Below, one piece after another: positions 9,300 through 17,791 of a DNA stretch of 64,000 nucleotides. Each line of letters begins with the position of its first letter. Position 1 is the first letter of the stretch. The stretch comes from Nitrospirota bacterium. Its GTDB lineage: Bacteria > Nitrospirota > Thermodesulfovibrionia > UBA6902. A program made the translations under genes and the position numbers. Below the pieces are notes generated by a model. It did no database searches. It had not been told where the DNA came from and saw nothing but the letters and a program-made list of their open reading frames with translations. The stretch covers positions 1-64,000 of the forward strand of contig JACRMS010000037.1 in assembly GCA_016214845.1 (NCBI GenBank). The letters run 5' to 3'.

Positions 9300-10607
9300 G
9301 TGAGCATAGTTAACAGCTTCCAGAACATTTTCAAGATACAGGAACTTAAAAGCAGGGTACTGTTTACTTTTATGCTTTTATGCGTCTATCGTATAGGCGC
9401 CCATATCCCGACACCAGGAATTAACGGCGAGGAATTAAGTAAATTCCTTATGGCAAGGGGAGGCGCGCTTATGGGCTTTTTTGACATGTTCTCCGGCGGC
9501 GCCTTATCAAGGGCCACAATTTTTGCTCTCGGCATCATGCCGTACATAAGCGCGTCGATTATACTTCAGCTTCTTACCATTGTTATTCCGACCCTCGGAC
9601 GGCTTGCAAAGGAAGGCGAGAGCGGCAGAAAAAAGATCATACAGTACACACGATATGGAACTATAGTTATCAGCATAGTTCAGTCAATGGGCATAGCCAT
9701 TGGAATCGAAAGCATGGGCGACGGGGCCTTTGTTCAAAATCCAGGGTGGGCCTTCAGGCTCTTGACCATGATAACCATGACTTCAGGCACTGCCTTTCTC
9801 ATGTGGCTCGGTGAGCAGATCACTGAGCGCGGGATCGGCAACGGAATTTCCCTGATAATTTTTTCAGGCATCGTCGCGCGTTTTCCGAATGCGATAATCA
9901 GTTCAGTAGAACTCATAAGGGCCGGTGAATTGCATATTCTTTTGATGCTGCTGGTGGTGGTCATGATGATCGCGGTAATCGGCATTATTGTTTATGTTGA
10001 AAGAGGGCAGCGCAAGATCCCGGTACAGTATGCCAAACGGGTAGTGGGGCGAAAGGTCTACGGCGGGCAAAGCACGCATCTGCCTCTTAAAATTAACGCG
10101 GCGGGCGTTATACCGCCCATATTTGCATCTTCAATAATGATGTTCCCCGCTACGATAGCGGGTTTTATATCCATCCCTTGGGTGCAGACATTATCAAAAC
10201 AGCTTGCGCCCGGAACGATAGTTTATACGACACTCGACATTGTTTTAATTTTCTTCTTTTGCTATTTCTATACCTCAATAATATACAACCCGGTGGACAT
10301 GGCAGACAACCTGAAAAAACACGGGGGATTTGTGCCAGGCGTAAGGCCTGGTCAGAAAACCACCGACTATATTTATCATGTCCTAACAAGGATCACTTTT
10401 GGTGGAGCGATTTACCTCGCGTCAGTCTGCATTCTGCCTGATATTTTGAGAGGATATTTCAAGGTGCCGTTTTACTTTGGAGGAACATCTGTTTTAATAG
10501 TTGTCGGCGTTGCGCTCGATACAATGTCTCAGATAGAATCACATCTGGTGACGCGTTCTTATGATGGGTTCCTGAAGAAAGGAAGACTGAAGGGCAGGAA
10601 AGGCTGA
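9300..10607 (+). CDS. secY: Protein translocase subunit SecY
   Basis: At 435 residues with ten predicted membrane helices this is SecY, the channel of the SecYEG translocon in the inner membrane. It contains the TM1 opening SRVLFTFMLLCVYRIGAHIPTPGI, the TM2 plug region (GGALSRATIFALGIMPYISASII), the cytosolic loop with VERGQRKIPVQYAKR, and the C-terminal loop KKHGGFVPGVRPGQKT. The GTG start lacks a clear Shine-Dalgarno site. In many bacteria adk follows secY; here map does. Confidence 0.98.
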   Translation: MSIVNSFQNIFKIQELKSRVLFTFMLLCVYRIGAHIPTPGINGEELSKFLMARGGALMGFFDMFSGGALSRATIFALGIMPYISASIILQLLTIVIPTLGRLAKEGESGRKKIIQYTRYGTIVISIVQSMGIAIGIESMGDGAFVQNPGWAFRLLTMITMTSGTAFLMWLGEQITERGIGNGISLIIFSGIVARFPNAIISSVELIRAGELHILLMLLVVVMMIAVIGIIVYVERGQRKIPVQYAKRVVGRKVYGGQSTHLPLKINAAGVIPPIFASSIMMFPATIAGFISIPWVQTLSKQLAPGTIVYTTLDIVLIFFFCYFYTSIIYNPVDMADNLKKHGGFVPGVRPGQKTTDYIYHVLTRITFGGAIYLASVCILPDILRGYFKVPFYFGGTSVLIVVGVALDTMSQIESHLVTRSYDGFLKKGRLKGRKG

Positions 10608-10660
10608 TTGGCCCTGACGGATTTCCTTTTTTTGAAAATAAAATATATTAACATTGATCA

Positions 10661-11407
10661 TTGATAATTCTTAAGTCACAAGATGAGATAAAAAGGATGG
10701 CAGAGGCGTGCCGAATTGTGGCTGAGGTATTGGAAGGGATCAAACAAAGCGTTGCGCCGGGAATAACAACAAAAGAACTCGATAACTTTGCAGAGTCTTT
10801 TATTATTTCAAAGGGCGCGAGGCCGGCCTTTAAAAATTACAGAGGCTATCCGGCTAGCGTTTGTACATCAAGGAATGAGCAGGTTGTTCATGGGATACCT
10901 TCTTCGACAAAGCTGGCAGAAGGAGATATAATTAGTCTTGATATAGGCGTTTATTACAAAGGATTTTACGGTGACGCAGCAATAACCCTGCCGGTTGGCG
11001 AAGTGAATAATCAGGCGGAAAAACTGATATCAGCAACTGAAAAGGCGCTGCAGATCGGAATAGAAAAGGCAGTAGCCGGCAACAGGATTTCCGACATATC
11101 ATCTGCGATCCAAACATATGTGGAATCACAGGGGTTGTCGATTGTAAGGAGCTTTGTAGGACACGGCATCGGCAGGGAGCTTCATGAGGAGCCGCAAATA
11201 CCGAATTTCGGCAGGCCAGGTGAAGGTCCAAGGCTTACCGAGGGCATGACGCTTGCCATTGAACCGATGGTAAATGCCGGCGGATGGGAAGTGGTAATCT
11301 TAGATGACGGATGGACGGCAGTGACAAAAGACGGGTGTTTATCAGCCCATTTTGAACATACAATAGCAATTACAAAAGACGGCAATGTTGTCTTGACTAA
11401 ATTATGA
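10661..11407 (+). CDS. map: Methionine aminopeptidase, type I
   Basis: 248 residues, type I length. The metal ligands can be traced in SLDIGVYYKGFYGDAAI (two Asp), GHGIGRELHEEP (His), IEPMVN (Glu) and HFEHTIAI (Glu). It removes the initiator methionine from nascent proteins in the cytosol. The TTG start is chosen because the family begins MIILKSxxEI; no good ribosome-binding site is visible. It lies directly after secY without adk. Confidence 0.96.
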   Translation: MIILKSQDEIKRMAEACRIVAEVLEGIKQSVAPGITTKELDNFAESFIISKGARPAFKNYRGYPASVCTSRNEQVVHGIPSSTKLAEGDIISLDIGVYYKGFYGDAAITLPVGEVNNQAEKLISATEKALQIGIEKAVAGNRISDISSAIQTYVESQGLSIVRSFVGHGIGRELHEEPQIPNFGRPGEGPRLTEGMTLAIEPMVNAGGWEVVILDDGWTAVTKDGCLSAHFEHTIAITKDGNVVLTKL

Positions 11408-11434
11408 AGAGTAATTATAATTATTAGTTCTAAA

Positions 11435-11653
11435 ATGTCCAAAGAAGAGGCCATAGAGGTACAGGGAACGATTCTTGAAAACTTGCCGAACGCAATGTTC
11501 AGGGTTGAACTTGAAAATGGACAGCAGATATTAGCATACGTCTCTGGTAAGATGCGGATGCATTTTATCAAGATACTGCCCGGAGATAAGGTGACAGTAG
11601 AGCTTTCGCCATATGATCTCACGAAAGGCAGAATAACATACAGATTTAAATGA
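11435..11653 (+). CDS. infA: Translation initiation factor IF-1
   Basis: 72 residues, the canonical IF-1 length, all OB fold: [25 protein letters not shown], then the [30 protein letters not shown] core. IF-1 blocks the A site during initiation. Its position between map and rpmJ is the usual one for bacteria outside the proteobacteria. Confidence 0.98.
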   Translation: MSKEEAIEVQGTILENLPNAMFRVELENGQQILAYVSGKMRMHFIKILPGDKVTVELSPYDLTKGRITYRFK

Positions 11654-11731
11654 GAAGCTGAAAGTTAAGAGTGAAGGAACCGAGACTGTTAACTTATTAG
11701 CTTTAAACTCTTAACTATTTTTGAGGTAGAC

Positions 11732-11845
11732 ATGAAAGTAAGGTCGTCAGTAAAACCGATATGTGCGAAATGCAAGATTATAAAAAGACAGGGTGTGGTC
11801 AGGGTCATTTGCAGTAATCCCAAGCACAAGCAAAGACAGGGATAA
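11732..11845 (+). CDS. rpmJ: 50S ribosomal protein L36
   Basis: This 37-residue protein is read from the ATG at 11732, preceded by GAGGT at 11723-11727. It starts [11 protein letters not shown] and carries the zinc site of C+ L36: CAKC, then a third Cys (VRVICSN) and a His near the end (PKHKQRQG). Intergenic spacers on both sides contain the same 16-base direct repeat. Confidence 0.97.
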   Translation: MKVRSSVKPICAKCKIIKRQGVVRVICSNPKHKQRQG

Positions 11846-11916
11846 AGACAGTTGAAAGTTAAGAGTGAGAGCGAAGAAATAAGATTCTTGATTTTTAACT
11901 TTTTAAAGGAGACAAG

Positions 11917-12291
11917 GTGAGAATAGCAGGTGTAGATTTACCCAACAAAGAAAGGATTGAAATAAGCCTTACCAGGATATTCGGTATCGGCAGGAGCATG
12001 TCACGCAAGATTTTGCAGGAGACGGGAATAGACCTTAATAAAAAGGCAAAGGACCTCACTGATGAAGATGGCGTAAAGCTCAGGGCGATCATTGACAAGG
12101 ATTTCAAAGTTGAAGGCGATTTAAGACGTGAAATCGCAATGAATATAAAAAGACTTCAGGACATCGGCAGTTACAGAGGACTCAGGCACAAGAGCAAATT
12201 ACCTGTGAGAGGGCAGAGGACAAAGACAAACGCGCGCACACGTAAAGGCCCGAGGAAGGCTGTCGGCAGCATGAAGAAGAAGGGAGTATAA
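11917..12291 (+). CDS. rpsM: 30S ribosomal protein S13
   Basis: GTG start with AAGGAG upstream; 124 residues. The opening [24 protein letters not shown] contains the helix-hairpin motif, and the C-terminal [20 protein letters not shown] tail contacts A- and P-site tRNAs. S13 forms the intersubunit bridge B1. It opens the alpha-operon portion. Confidence 0.98.
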   Translation: MRIAGVDLPNKERIEISLTRIFGIGRSMSRKILQETGIDLNKKAKDLTDEDGVKLRAIIDKDFKVEGDLRREIAMNIKRLQDIGSYRGLRHKSKLPVRGQRTKTNARTRKGPRKAVGSMKKKGV

Positions 12292-12297
12292 AGTTTA

Positions 12298-12687
12298 ATG
12301 GCCCAGAAGAAGAAAAAAAGCACTAAAAGAGAAAAAAAGGTTGTACATACCGGCGAAGCATATATACAGGCTACGTTTAATAATACCATCATCACAATTA
12401 CCGATCAGAACGGCAATGTAGTAACATGGTCTTCGGCAGGAGCGCAGGGATTTAAGGGGTCCAGAAAAGGAACGCCGTATGCCGCGCAGATTGCTGCGGA
12501 TGTCGCCGCCAAAAAGGCCATGGGTTTTGGAATGCGTCAGGTAGATGTATATGTTAAAGGTCCAGGCGCCGGGAGAGAATCGGCAATCAGGGCGCTTCAG
12601 GCGGCCGGTCTTGAGGTAAACCTTATCAAGGATGTTACCCCTGTTCCTCATAATGGTACAAAACCACCCAAAAGGAGAAGAGTATAG
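12298..12687 (+). CDS. rpsK: 30S ribosomal protein S11
   Basis: 129 residues, normal for S11. The signature region runs [20 protein letters not shown] and later [21 protein letters not shown], ending in [14 protein letters not shown]11 forms the 30S platform near the E site. Its stop shares one base with the rpsD start. Confidence 0.98.
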   Translation: MAQKKKKSTKREKKVVHTGEAYIQATFNNTIITITDQNGNVVTWSSAGAQGFKGSRKGTPYAAQIAADVAAKKAMGFGMRQVDVYVKGPGAGRESAIRALQAAGLEVNLIKDVTPVPHNGTKPPKRRRV

Positions 12688-13313
12688 TGGCAAGGTATAG
12701 AGAAGCTCTATGCAGATTATGCAGAAGAGAAGGCGAGAAATTATATCTCAAAGGCGACAGATGTTATACAGATAAATGCGGAGTTGAAAGAAGGAAATAC
12801 GCTCCCGGGCAGCACGGCCAGAGAAAGAAGAAACCGTCTGATTACGCGTTGCAGCTCAGGGAGAAACAGAAGGCAAAAGAGATTTACGGGGTGCTTGAAA
12901 GCCAGTTCAAGGGAAATTTCCAGATCGCGGAAAGAAGGAAGGGCGTTGCCGGAAGCAATCTCCTGCAGGTACTGGAATGCAGGCTTGACAACGCGGTATA
13001 CCGTCTTGGTTTCGCAGCAAACCGCAGGCAGGCAAGACAGCTTGTATTACACGGGCATTTTACAGTAAATAATAAAAAGGTCAGCATCCCCTCTTATCAA
13101 TTAAGAGCGGGTGATATAATTGGATTAAAGGAAGCGAGCAAGAAGCTTAGCGTGATAGAAGAAAATATTTCAAAGATTGAACGCAGGGGGTTGCCTGCCT
13201 GGATAGAGATGGACGTTAACAATCTTAAAGGCAAAATACTTCATGCTCCTTCAAGAGATGAGATTGATCTGCCTGTGCAGGAGCAGTTGATCGTAGAATT
13301 GTATTCAAAATAA
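12687..13313 (+). CDS. rpsD: 30S ribosomal protein S4, zinc-binding (C+) form
   Basis: 208 residues from a GTG. The N-terminus holds four cysteines in a C-x2-C...C-x4-C pattern (residues ~9-31), the C+ form of S4. The S4 RNA-binding domain follows ([33 protein letters not shown], residues ~96-128). S4 is a primary 16S rRNA binder and often a translational regulator of its operon. A hairpin with a T-run follows the stop, before rpoA. Confidence 0.98.
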   Translation: MARYREALCRLCRREGEKLYLKGDRCYTDKCGVERRKYAPGQHGQRKKKPSDYALQLREKQKAKEIYGVLESQFKGNFQIAERRKGVAGSNLLQVLECRLDNAVYRLGFAANRRQARQLVLHGHFTVNNKKVSIPSYQLRAGDIIGLKEASKKLSVIEENISKIERRGLPAWIEMDVNNLKGKILHAPSRDEIDLPVQEQLIVELYSK

Positions 13314-13317
13314 CTAT

Positions 13318-13350
13318 TAGCCATCGGCTGACGTCCGGCGGCTATTTTTT
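13318..13350 (+). terminator. Hairpin plus T-run between rpsD and rpoA (possible attenuator)
   Basis: TAGCC at 13318-13322 pairs with GGCTA at 13340-13344, and CGG pairs with CCG inside, leaving a small AT/GC internal loop; six T follow at 13345-13350. The shape fits a weak intrinsic terminator. Because rpoA and rplQ have no other visible promoter, it probably acts as a partial terminator setting the rpoA level. Confidence 0.55.
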
Positions 13351-13361
13351 AAGGAGGCTTA

Positions 13362-14429
13362 ATGGATCTAAAAAAGAAAGGCTTTCAACTCCCAGAAAAT
13401 ATCAATTTTGATTCTGAGAGCCTTACAAATACATATGGTAAGTTTTACGCCGAGGCCTTTGAAAGAGGCTTTGGGACCACCATAGGAAACGCCCTGAGAA
13501 GGGTCCTGTTATCATCTATTGAGGGCGCGGCAATAACCTCGATACGCATTCCGGGCGTGCTGCATGAATTTTCCACGATCACGGGCGTGAAAGAAGATGT
13601 TGTCGACGTCGTGCTTAACGTGAAGCAGTTGAGAATGAAATTGCATTCCAATGAACCCAAAGTGGTCACAATTAATGTGAAAGGCCCGCGCGAAATTAAG
13701 GGAAAAGACATAGAGACCGGGGGACAGGTTGAGATACTGAACCCTGAACAGCACATTGCCACGCTGGAGAAGAATGCGAGCTTAACAATGGAGTTTACCG
13801 TAGAAAAAGGCAAAGGATATGTTACTGCCGACAGGAACAAAAAGGCTGATCAGCCGGTTGATACCATGGTAATAGATTCCATCTTTACCCCGATCAAGAG
13901 GGTAAATTTCTGGATAGAGGGCGCCAGGGTAGGCCGCTCAACGGATTATGACAAGCTGGTTATGGAGATATGGACTGACGGGAGCATCACTCCCCAGAAC
14001 GCCTTGACAGAGGCATCCGACATTCTCATGGAACATCTCGCGCTCTTTACGTTTGATATAGAAGAACCTGAAGAGAACCCCCAACTGGTCACAGCGGAAC
14101 AATCAGAAGGTGATCCGGTCAGTAACGTAGTGGATGAATTTTACTATGACACGCCCGCTGTGGCAAGTGAACAGCTTCTTAAAAGCGTTGAAGAGCTTGA
14201 GCTTTCAGTGCGTTCATATAACTGTCTGAAAAACGCAAATATCCGCACGCTCGCCGAGCTGGTGCAGAAGACCGAGCAGGAGATGCTGAGGACCAAAAAC
14301 TTCGGACGCAAATCTTTAAATGAGATAAAAGAAATCATAACTCAAATGGGACTGCATTTTAATATGAGGATAGATCCTGAAGAGCTTCAGAAATTAGCAA
14401 AGAACAAGAGGGTAGAAAATGCGTCATAA
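13362..14429 (+). CDS. rpoA: RNA polymerase alpha subunit
   Basis: At 355 residues this is a full alpha subunit, slightly longer than E. coli (329). The N-terminal dimerisation domain begins near [21 protein letters not shown], with the assembly motif [19 protein letters not shown]. The C-terminal domain (~residues 270-340) has the helix-hairpin-helix [20 protein letters not shown] that binds UP-element DNA and activators. AAGGAGG precedes the ATG. It overlaps rplQ by 11 bases. Confidence 0.98.
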   Translation: MDLKKKGFQLPENINFDSESLTNTYGKFYAEAFERGFGTTIGNALRRVLLSSIEGAAITSIRIPGVLHEFSTITGVKEDVVDVVLNVKQLRMKLHSNEPKVVTINVKGPREIKGKDIETGGQVEILNPEQHIATLEKNASLTMEFTVEKGKGYVTADRNKKADQPVDTMVIDSIFTPIKRVNFWIEGARVGRSTDYDKLVMEIWTDGSITPQNALTEASDILMEHLALFTFDIEEPEENPQLVTAEQSEGDPVSNVVDEFYYDTPAVASEQLLKSVEELELSVRSYNCLKNANIRTLAELVQKTEQEMLRTKNFGRKSLNEIKEIITQMGLHFNMRIDPEELQKLAKNKRVENAS

Positions 14430-14919
14430 AGTTGCAGGTAGAGGATTCGGCAGAAACGCAAACCAGAGGAAGGCCCTTTTACGCGGGCTTGTCACATCGT
14501 TGATTGAACACCTGAAGATAGAGACAACCGTTGCAAAGGCGAAGGAAGCGAGAAGACTGGCGGAGCGCGTGATCACTTTCAGTAAGAAAGGCGACCTGCA
14601 TTCAAGAAGGCTGGCGCTTTCTCACATTCCCAACAATAAGATAATCACAAAACTCTTCAACGAGATCGCCCCGAAGATAACAAGGACCAGCGGTTATCTC
14701 CGCGTTGTAAAAACACGCTTCCGCGCAGGTGATAACTCCGACATGGCAATACTTGAGTTTGTCGATTATGATCTGCTGAAGCCGGAGAAAAAAGAAGAAA
14801 AGAAAGAGGCCAGGAAAGAAGCAAAAAAAGAAGTTAAGAAGGAAAATAAAGAAGAGAAGACCGAAGTAAAAAAGGAAAAGAAGAAGGCAAAGACAGCAAA
14901 GAAAGAAGTCAAAGAATAA
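14419..14919 (+). CDS. rplQ: 50S ribosomal protein L17 with long charged tail
   Basis: The first ~120 residues are a normal L17 ([25 protein letters not shown], then RAGDNSDMAILEFVDYD). The last ~45 residues are an extra tail made almost only of Lys, Glu and Ala, predicted to be helical or disordered. Such tails vary between lineages and are of unknown use. This is the last gene of the ribosomal cluster and is followed by an intrinsic terminator. Confidence 0.97.
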   Translation: MRHKVAGRGFGRNANQRKALLRGLVTSLIEHLKIETTVAKAKEARRLAERVITFSKKGDLHSRRLALSHIPNNKIITKLFNEIAPKITRTSGYLRVVKTRFRAGDNSDMAILEFVDYDLLKPEKKEEKKEARKEAKKEVKKENKEEKTEVKKEKKKAKTAKKEVKE

Positions 14920-14940
14920 TTTTCCTATAGATATTTTTCA

Positions 14941-14980
14941 AAGGCATGGCTGCCGTTTGGCACTATGCCTTTTTTATTTT
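14941..14980 (+). terminator. Intrinsic terminator of the ribosomal operon
   Basis: AAGGCAT at 14941-14947 pairs with ATGCCTT at 14965-14971, with an inner TGCC/GGCA stem, followed by a run of T. It lies 21 bases after the rplQ stop and ends the ribosomal transcription unit. Confidence 0.85.
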
Positions 14981-15007
14981 TGAAAATTTCCTGACAGTGC
15001 CAATCGC

Positions 15008-15035
15008 TTTACAATACTTGTGACGCTGATATATT
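15008..15035 (+). promoter_or_regulatory. Putative sigma-70-type promoter for the ABC exporter
   Basis: TTTACA (15008-15013) and TATATT (15030-15035) are separated by 16 bases, 18 bases before the ATG of the exporter ATPase and just after the ribosomal terminator. The match is good but not decisive, and the start would leave almost no leader. Confidence 0.4.
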
Positions 15036-15053
15036 CTTTAATTTAAAACCATC

Positions 15054-16067
15054 ATGCAAAAGCCAAATGCCATAGAGGTTTCGGGGCTTACGAAGAAGTT
15101 CGGTGAGCTTGCGGCTGTTAATGACGTGAGCTTCACGGTTACAGAGGGCGAGTTCTTCGGCTTTCTCGGCCCTAACGGCGCGGGGAAAACGACCCTCATC
15201 AGGATCCTCACGACACTGATTAAACCCACAAGCGGAAAGGCCGTTGTCTCTTGCTGTGACGTGTCTGAAAAGCCTGATAGTGTCAGGCAGAGAATAGGCG
15301 TTGTGCCGCAGGCGATGACCAGCGATATGGACCTTACAGGGTATGAGAACATGGACATCTACGGCCGCTTTTACAGCATTCCCAAAAAAGAGAGGAAAGA
15401 GAAGATCAAATACCTGCTCGACCTTGTCGGGCTTACAAGCAGGGCAGGCGACCTTGTTGCAACTTTTTCCGGCGGCATGAAGAGGAGGCTTGAGATCGCG
15501 CGAGCGCTTGTTCACACGCCTGACATCTTGTTTCTTGACGAGCCCACAATAGGACTGGACCCGCAGAGCAGGCGGGTTGTCTGGGAATTCCTTGAGAAGT
15601 TCAGAAAAAAAGATTCCCTCACCATAATGCTCAGCACTCATTACATGGAGGAAGCTGAGAGCCTGTGCGACAGGGTGGCCATCATTGACGCGGGCAAAAT
15701 AATAGCTTTGGATTCTCCCGATAATCTCAAGGCCCAAATCCCCGGCAACGATATCATTTCACTTACGCTGTCTGATACTTCGAGATTAGATGAAATTAAT
15801 AATATATTAACGGGCATCCAGTTCGTGCATAAAATAAAAGTGGATGGCGAGACGCTGCGCATTTACGTAGACAACGGCGCGCAGAATCTTACTTCTCTCA
15901 TTGATGCAGTCAAAGGGGCCGGTGGGACAGTCAGTTCCGTAGGCATACATCAGCAGTCCCTTGAGGACGCCTTCATTCATTTTACTGGCAAGTCAATACG
16001 CGAGGAAGAGGCAAAGAAGGTGAGCTTCCTCATCGGCGCAGGAGTGCCTCAGAAGCTGGGAAGATGA
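15054..16067 (+). CDS. ABC-2 exporter ATP-binding protein (DrrA/CcmA type)
   Basis: 337 residues. Walker A GPNGAGKT is at 39-46, the signature SGGM near 139-142, and Walker B ILFLDEPTIGLDP near 160-172; all catalytic motifs are intact. After the ATPase domain comes a ~100-residue C-terminal domain as in daunorubicin-type exporters (DrrA). It energises the permease encoded next, with which it overlaps by 4 bases (ATGA). The substrate cannot be told from sequence; drugs, lipids or polysaccharide are all possible for this family. Confidence 0.93.
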   Translation: MQKPNAIEVSGLTKKFGELAAVNDVSFTVTEGEFFGFLGPNGAGKTTLIRILTTLIKPTSGKAVVSCCDVSEKPDSVRQRIGVVPQAMTSDMDLTGYENMDIYGRFYSIPKKERKEKIKYLLDLVGLTSRAGDLVATFSGGMKRRLEIARALVHTPDILFLDEPTIGLDPQSRRVVWEFLEKFRKKDSLTIMLSTHYMEEAESLCDRVAIIDAGKIIALDSPDNLKAQIPGNDIISLTLSDTSRLDEINNILTGIQFVHKIKVDGETLRIYVDNGAQNLTSLIDAVKGAGGTVSSVGIHQQSLEDAFIHFTGKSIREEEAKKVSFLIGAGVPQKLGR

Positions 16068-17179
16068 TAAAACTGCTTGCGGTAATTGAGCGCGACATTA
16101 AAAAATTCTGGCGCAATCCTGTTGTTATCATGATAAGCCTGGTAATGCCGCTGTTGTATCTTGTTATCCTCGGCAATTCATTTCAGGGCAAATTCAAGGG
16201 CCTTCCGGTAGCCGTTGTAAACAGGGATCCAGGCACATACTCAAACCGCGTGATTGAAAATCTAAGGGCGCTTGAGGCAGGGCCCAAGACAATTTCCATT
16301 TTCCAGTTAAATGACGAGGGCAGGGCGGTTGAAGGGGTAAGGAACGGGCAGTACAAGGCGGCGCTGATCATACCGCCGGATTTTTCAAAAAGGGTTGTGC
16401 TCGATAAAAAACCTGAAGTGGGTTTATTCATAGACAACACGGACAACATCTCCGCCGAGACGATAAGGAATGCTGTTGGCGGGACCATGAAATTTATCAG
16501 GCAGCAATACGTGCCGGTCAGGGAGAGGCCGGGTGAGATATACACCAGGAACATAGACTTGTACAGCCTGGTTGATTACTATCAGTCGCTCGTCCCCGGC
16601 GTTGTGATCATGGCTATATTTCTCGGCACAATGACCGCGGGCGTGTTCAATCTCGTGATGGATAAATTCCTCGGCATCAATGAGAGCTATCTGCTTACCC
16701 CGTTATCGCGCGGCACAATCGTGACGGGACTGATCATCAGCGGCCTGACGATCACTACAATAACTGCCCTTACTGTCTTTGGAGTTAGTATGCTGATAAC
16801 CGGCATCCCTTTCTTAAGGGGATTGGACCAGGGAATATCCATACTCATTGTTGTCATACTGACGACCCTCGCGCTTTTAAGCATGATGTTTTTGTTTTTG
16901 GGAAGGGCCAGTCATCCGAGGGTTGTCGGGCTGTTCAGCGGTTTTATGAACGTCATATTCTTTTTCCCAAGCGGCGCGGTATATCCCATTGAGAGCTTTC
17001 CCAACTGGCTCAAGGCCTTCTCAAAGATAAACCCCGAGGCGTACGCGGTGCACGCCCTGAAGTCGATCCTGTTTAAAAACGCGGGGCTTATGATCGTCTT
17101 TGGCGACATAATGTTCCTGCTTGGCTTTACAACTCTGATGATGGTCCTTGCGATAGTGACTTTCAAGAGGACGCTGTAG
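16064..17179 (+). CDS. ABC-2 exporter permease
   Basis: 371 residues with the ABC-2 permease layout: one membrane helix near the N-terminus (VIMISLVMPLLYLVILGNSF), a ~130-residue extracytoplasmic domain with PVAVVNRDPG, then five helices in the C-terminal half (starting around VPGVVIMAIFLGTMTAGVF). The conserved AVYPIESFPNWLKAFSKINPEAYAVHALK region precedes the last helix. It forms the membrane part of the exporter with the preceding ATPase. Substrate unknown. Confidence 0.92.
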   Translation: MIKLLAVIERDIKKFWRNPVVIMISLVMPLLYLVILGNSFQGKFKGLPVAVVNRDPGTYSNRVIENLRALEAGPKTISIFQLNDEGRAVEGVRNGQYKAALIIPPDFSKRVVLDKKPEVGLFIDNTDNISAETIRNAVGGTMKFIRQQYVPVRERPGEIYTRNIDLYSLVDYYQSLVPGVVIMAIFLGTMTAGVFNLVMDKFLGINESYLLTPLSRGTIVTGLIISGLTITTITALTVFGVSMLITGIPFLRGLDQGISILIVVILTTLALLSMMFLFLGRASHPRVVGLFSGFMNVIFFFPSGAVYPIESFPNWLKAFSKINPEAYAVHALKSILFKNAGLMIVFGDIMFLLGFTTLMMVLAIVTFKRTL

Positions 17180-17212
17180 AGCTTTCAGCTTATAGCTTAC
17201 AGCTATCAGCTA

Positions 17213-17593
17213 TTATTTCTCATATTCCCTCAATTCCTTTTCTGAGAAGCCGAAGTAGTGCCCTATCTCATGCACGAGTGTCTTTCGTATCTGATCAACA
17301 AGCTGGTCTTCATTAGAACAGATGCTTTCGATGTTCTTCTGGAAGAGCATTATCCTGTCGGGAAGGGGATAGGGAATATCAAAGAACCCTCCCTTCTTTG
17401 TATAAGGCACGCCGCTGAAAAGCCCCAACAGGCCGTGCTTTCTCGTATTCAGCTTTTTGATATCATCCTCGCCGGGATAATCTTCGATCATGATCGTGAT
17501 ATTTACAAAATACTTCCTGTACTCCTCCGGCAATGTCTTCAACGCCTCTTCCGCAAGCTTCTCAAAATGTTCTCTGCTTACACTGTAGGACAT
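17213..17593 (-). CDS. Small zincin-like metallopeptidase
   Basis: 126 residues with a single strong motif, LVHEIGHYFGFSEKEL near the C-terminus, the HExxHxxGxxE/D-type zinc site of the Zincin_1 family (PF06262). No signal peptide is evident, so it probably acts in the cytoplasm. The biological substrate of this family is unknown. It runs opposite to the ABC exporter and is separated from it by a 33-base AGCT-rich spacer. Confidence 0.85.
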   Translation of the reverse strand: MSYSVSREHFEKLAEEALKTLPEEYRKYFVNITIMIEDYPGEDDIKKLNTRKHGLLGLFSGVPYTKKGGFFDIPYPLPDRIMLFQKNIESICSNEDQLVDQIRKTLVHEIGHYFGFSEKELREYEK

Positions 17594-17791
17594 GAGATTA
17601 TTTTACAGGATGGAGATGCAAAACAAAAACGGCTTTTCTACCTTTGTCTCGTTGATTTCTACCGTTAAAATCCTTATCCTTAATTATGCATCTTGTTGCA
17701 ATTCCGGGCAGAACAGCAGTGACCATGTTTTTTGATGCAAACAAAATGGTTGAGCTCGGCTGGAGCTTAGGATATTGATTGAGGGGGAAAA

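Noticed and set aside
12295-12693. A 132-codon antisense frame over rpsK
   Set aside because: Fully antisense to S11, with composition unlike the neighbours.
17685-17777. 30-codon frame (MHLVAIPGRTAVTMF...) before the BRO gene
   Set aside because: Short, without a ribosome-binding site or recognisable family; cannot be supported.
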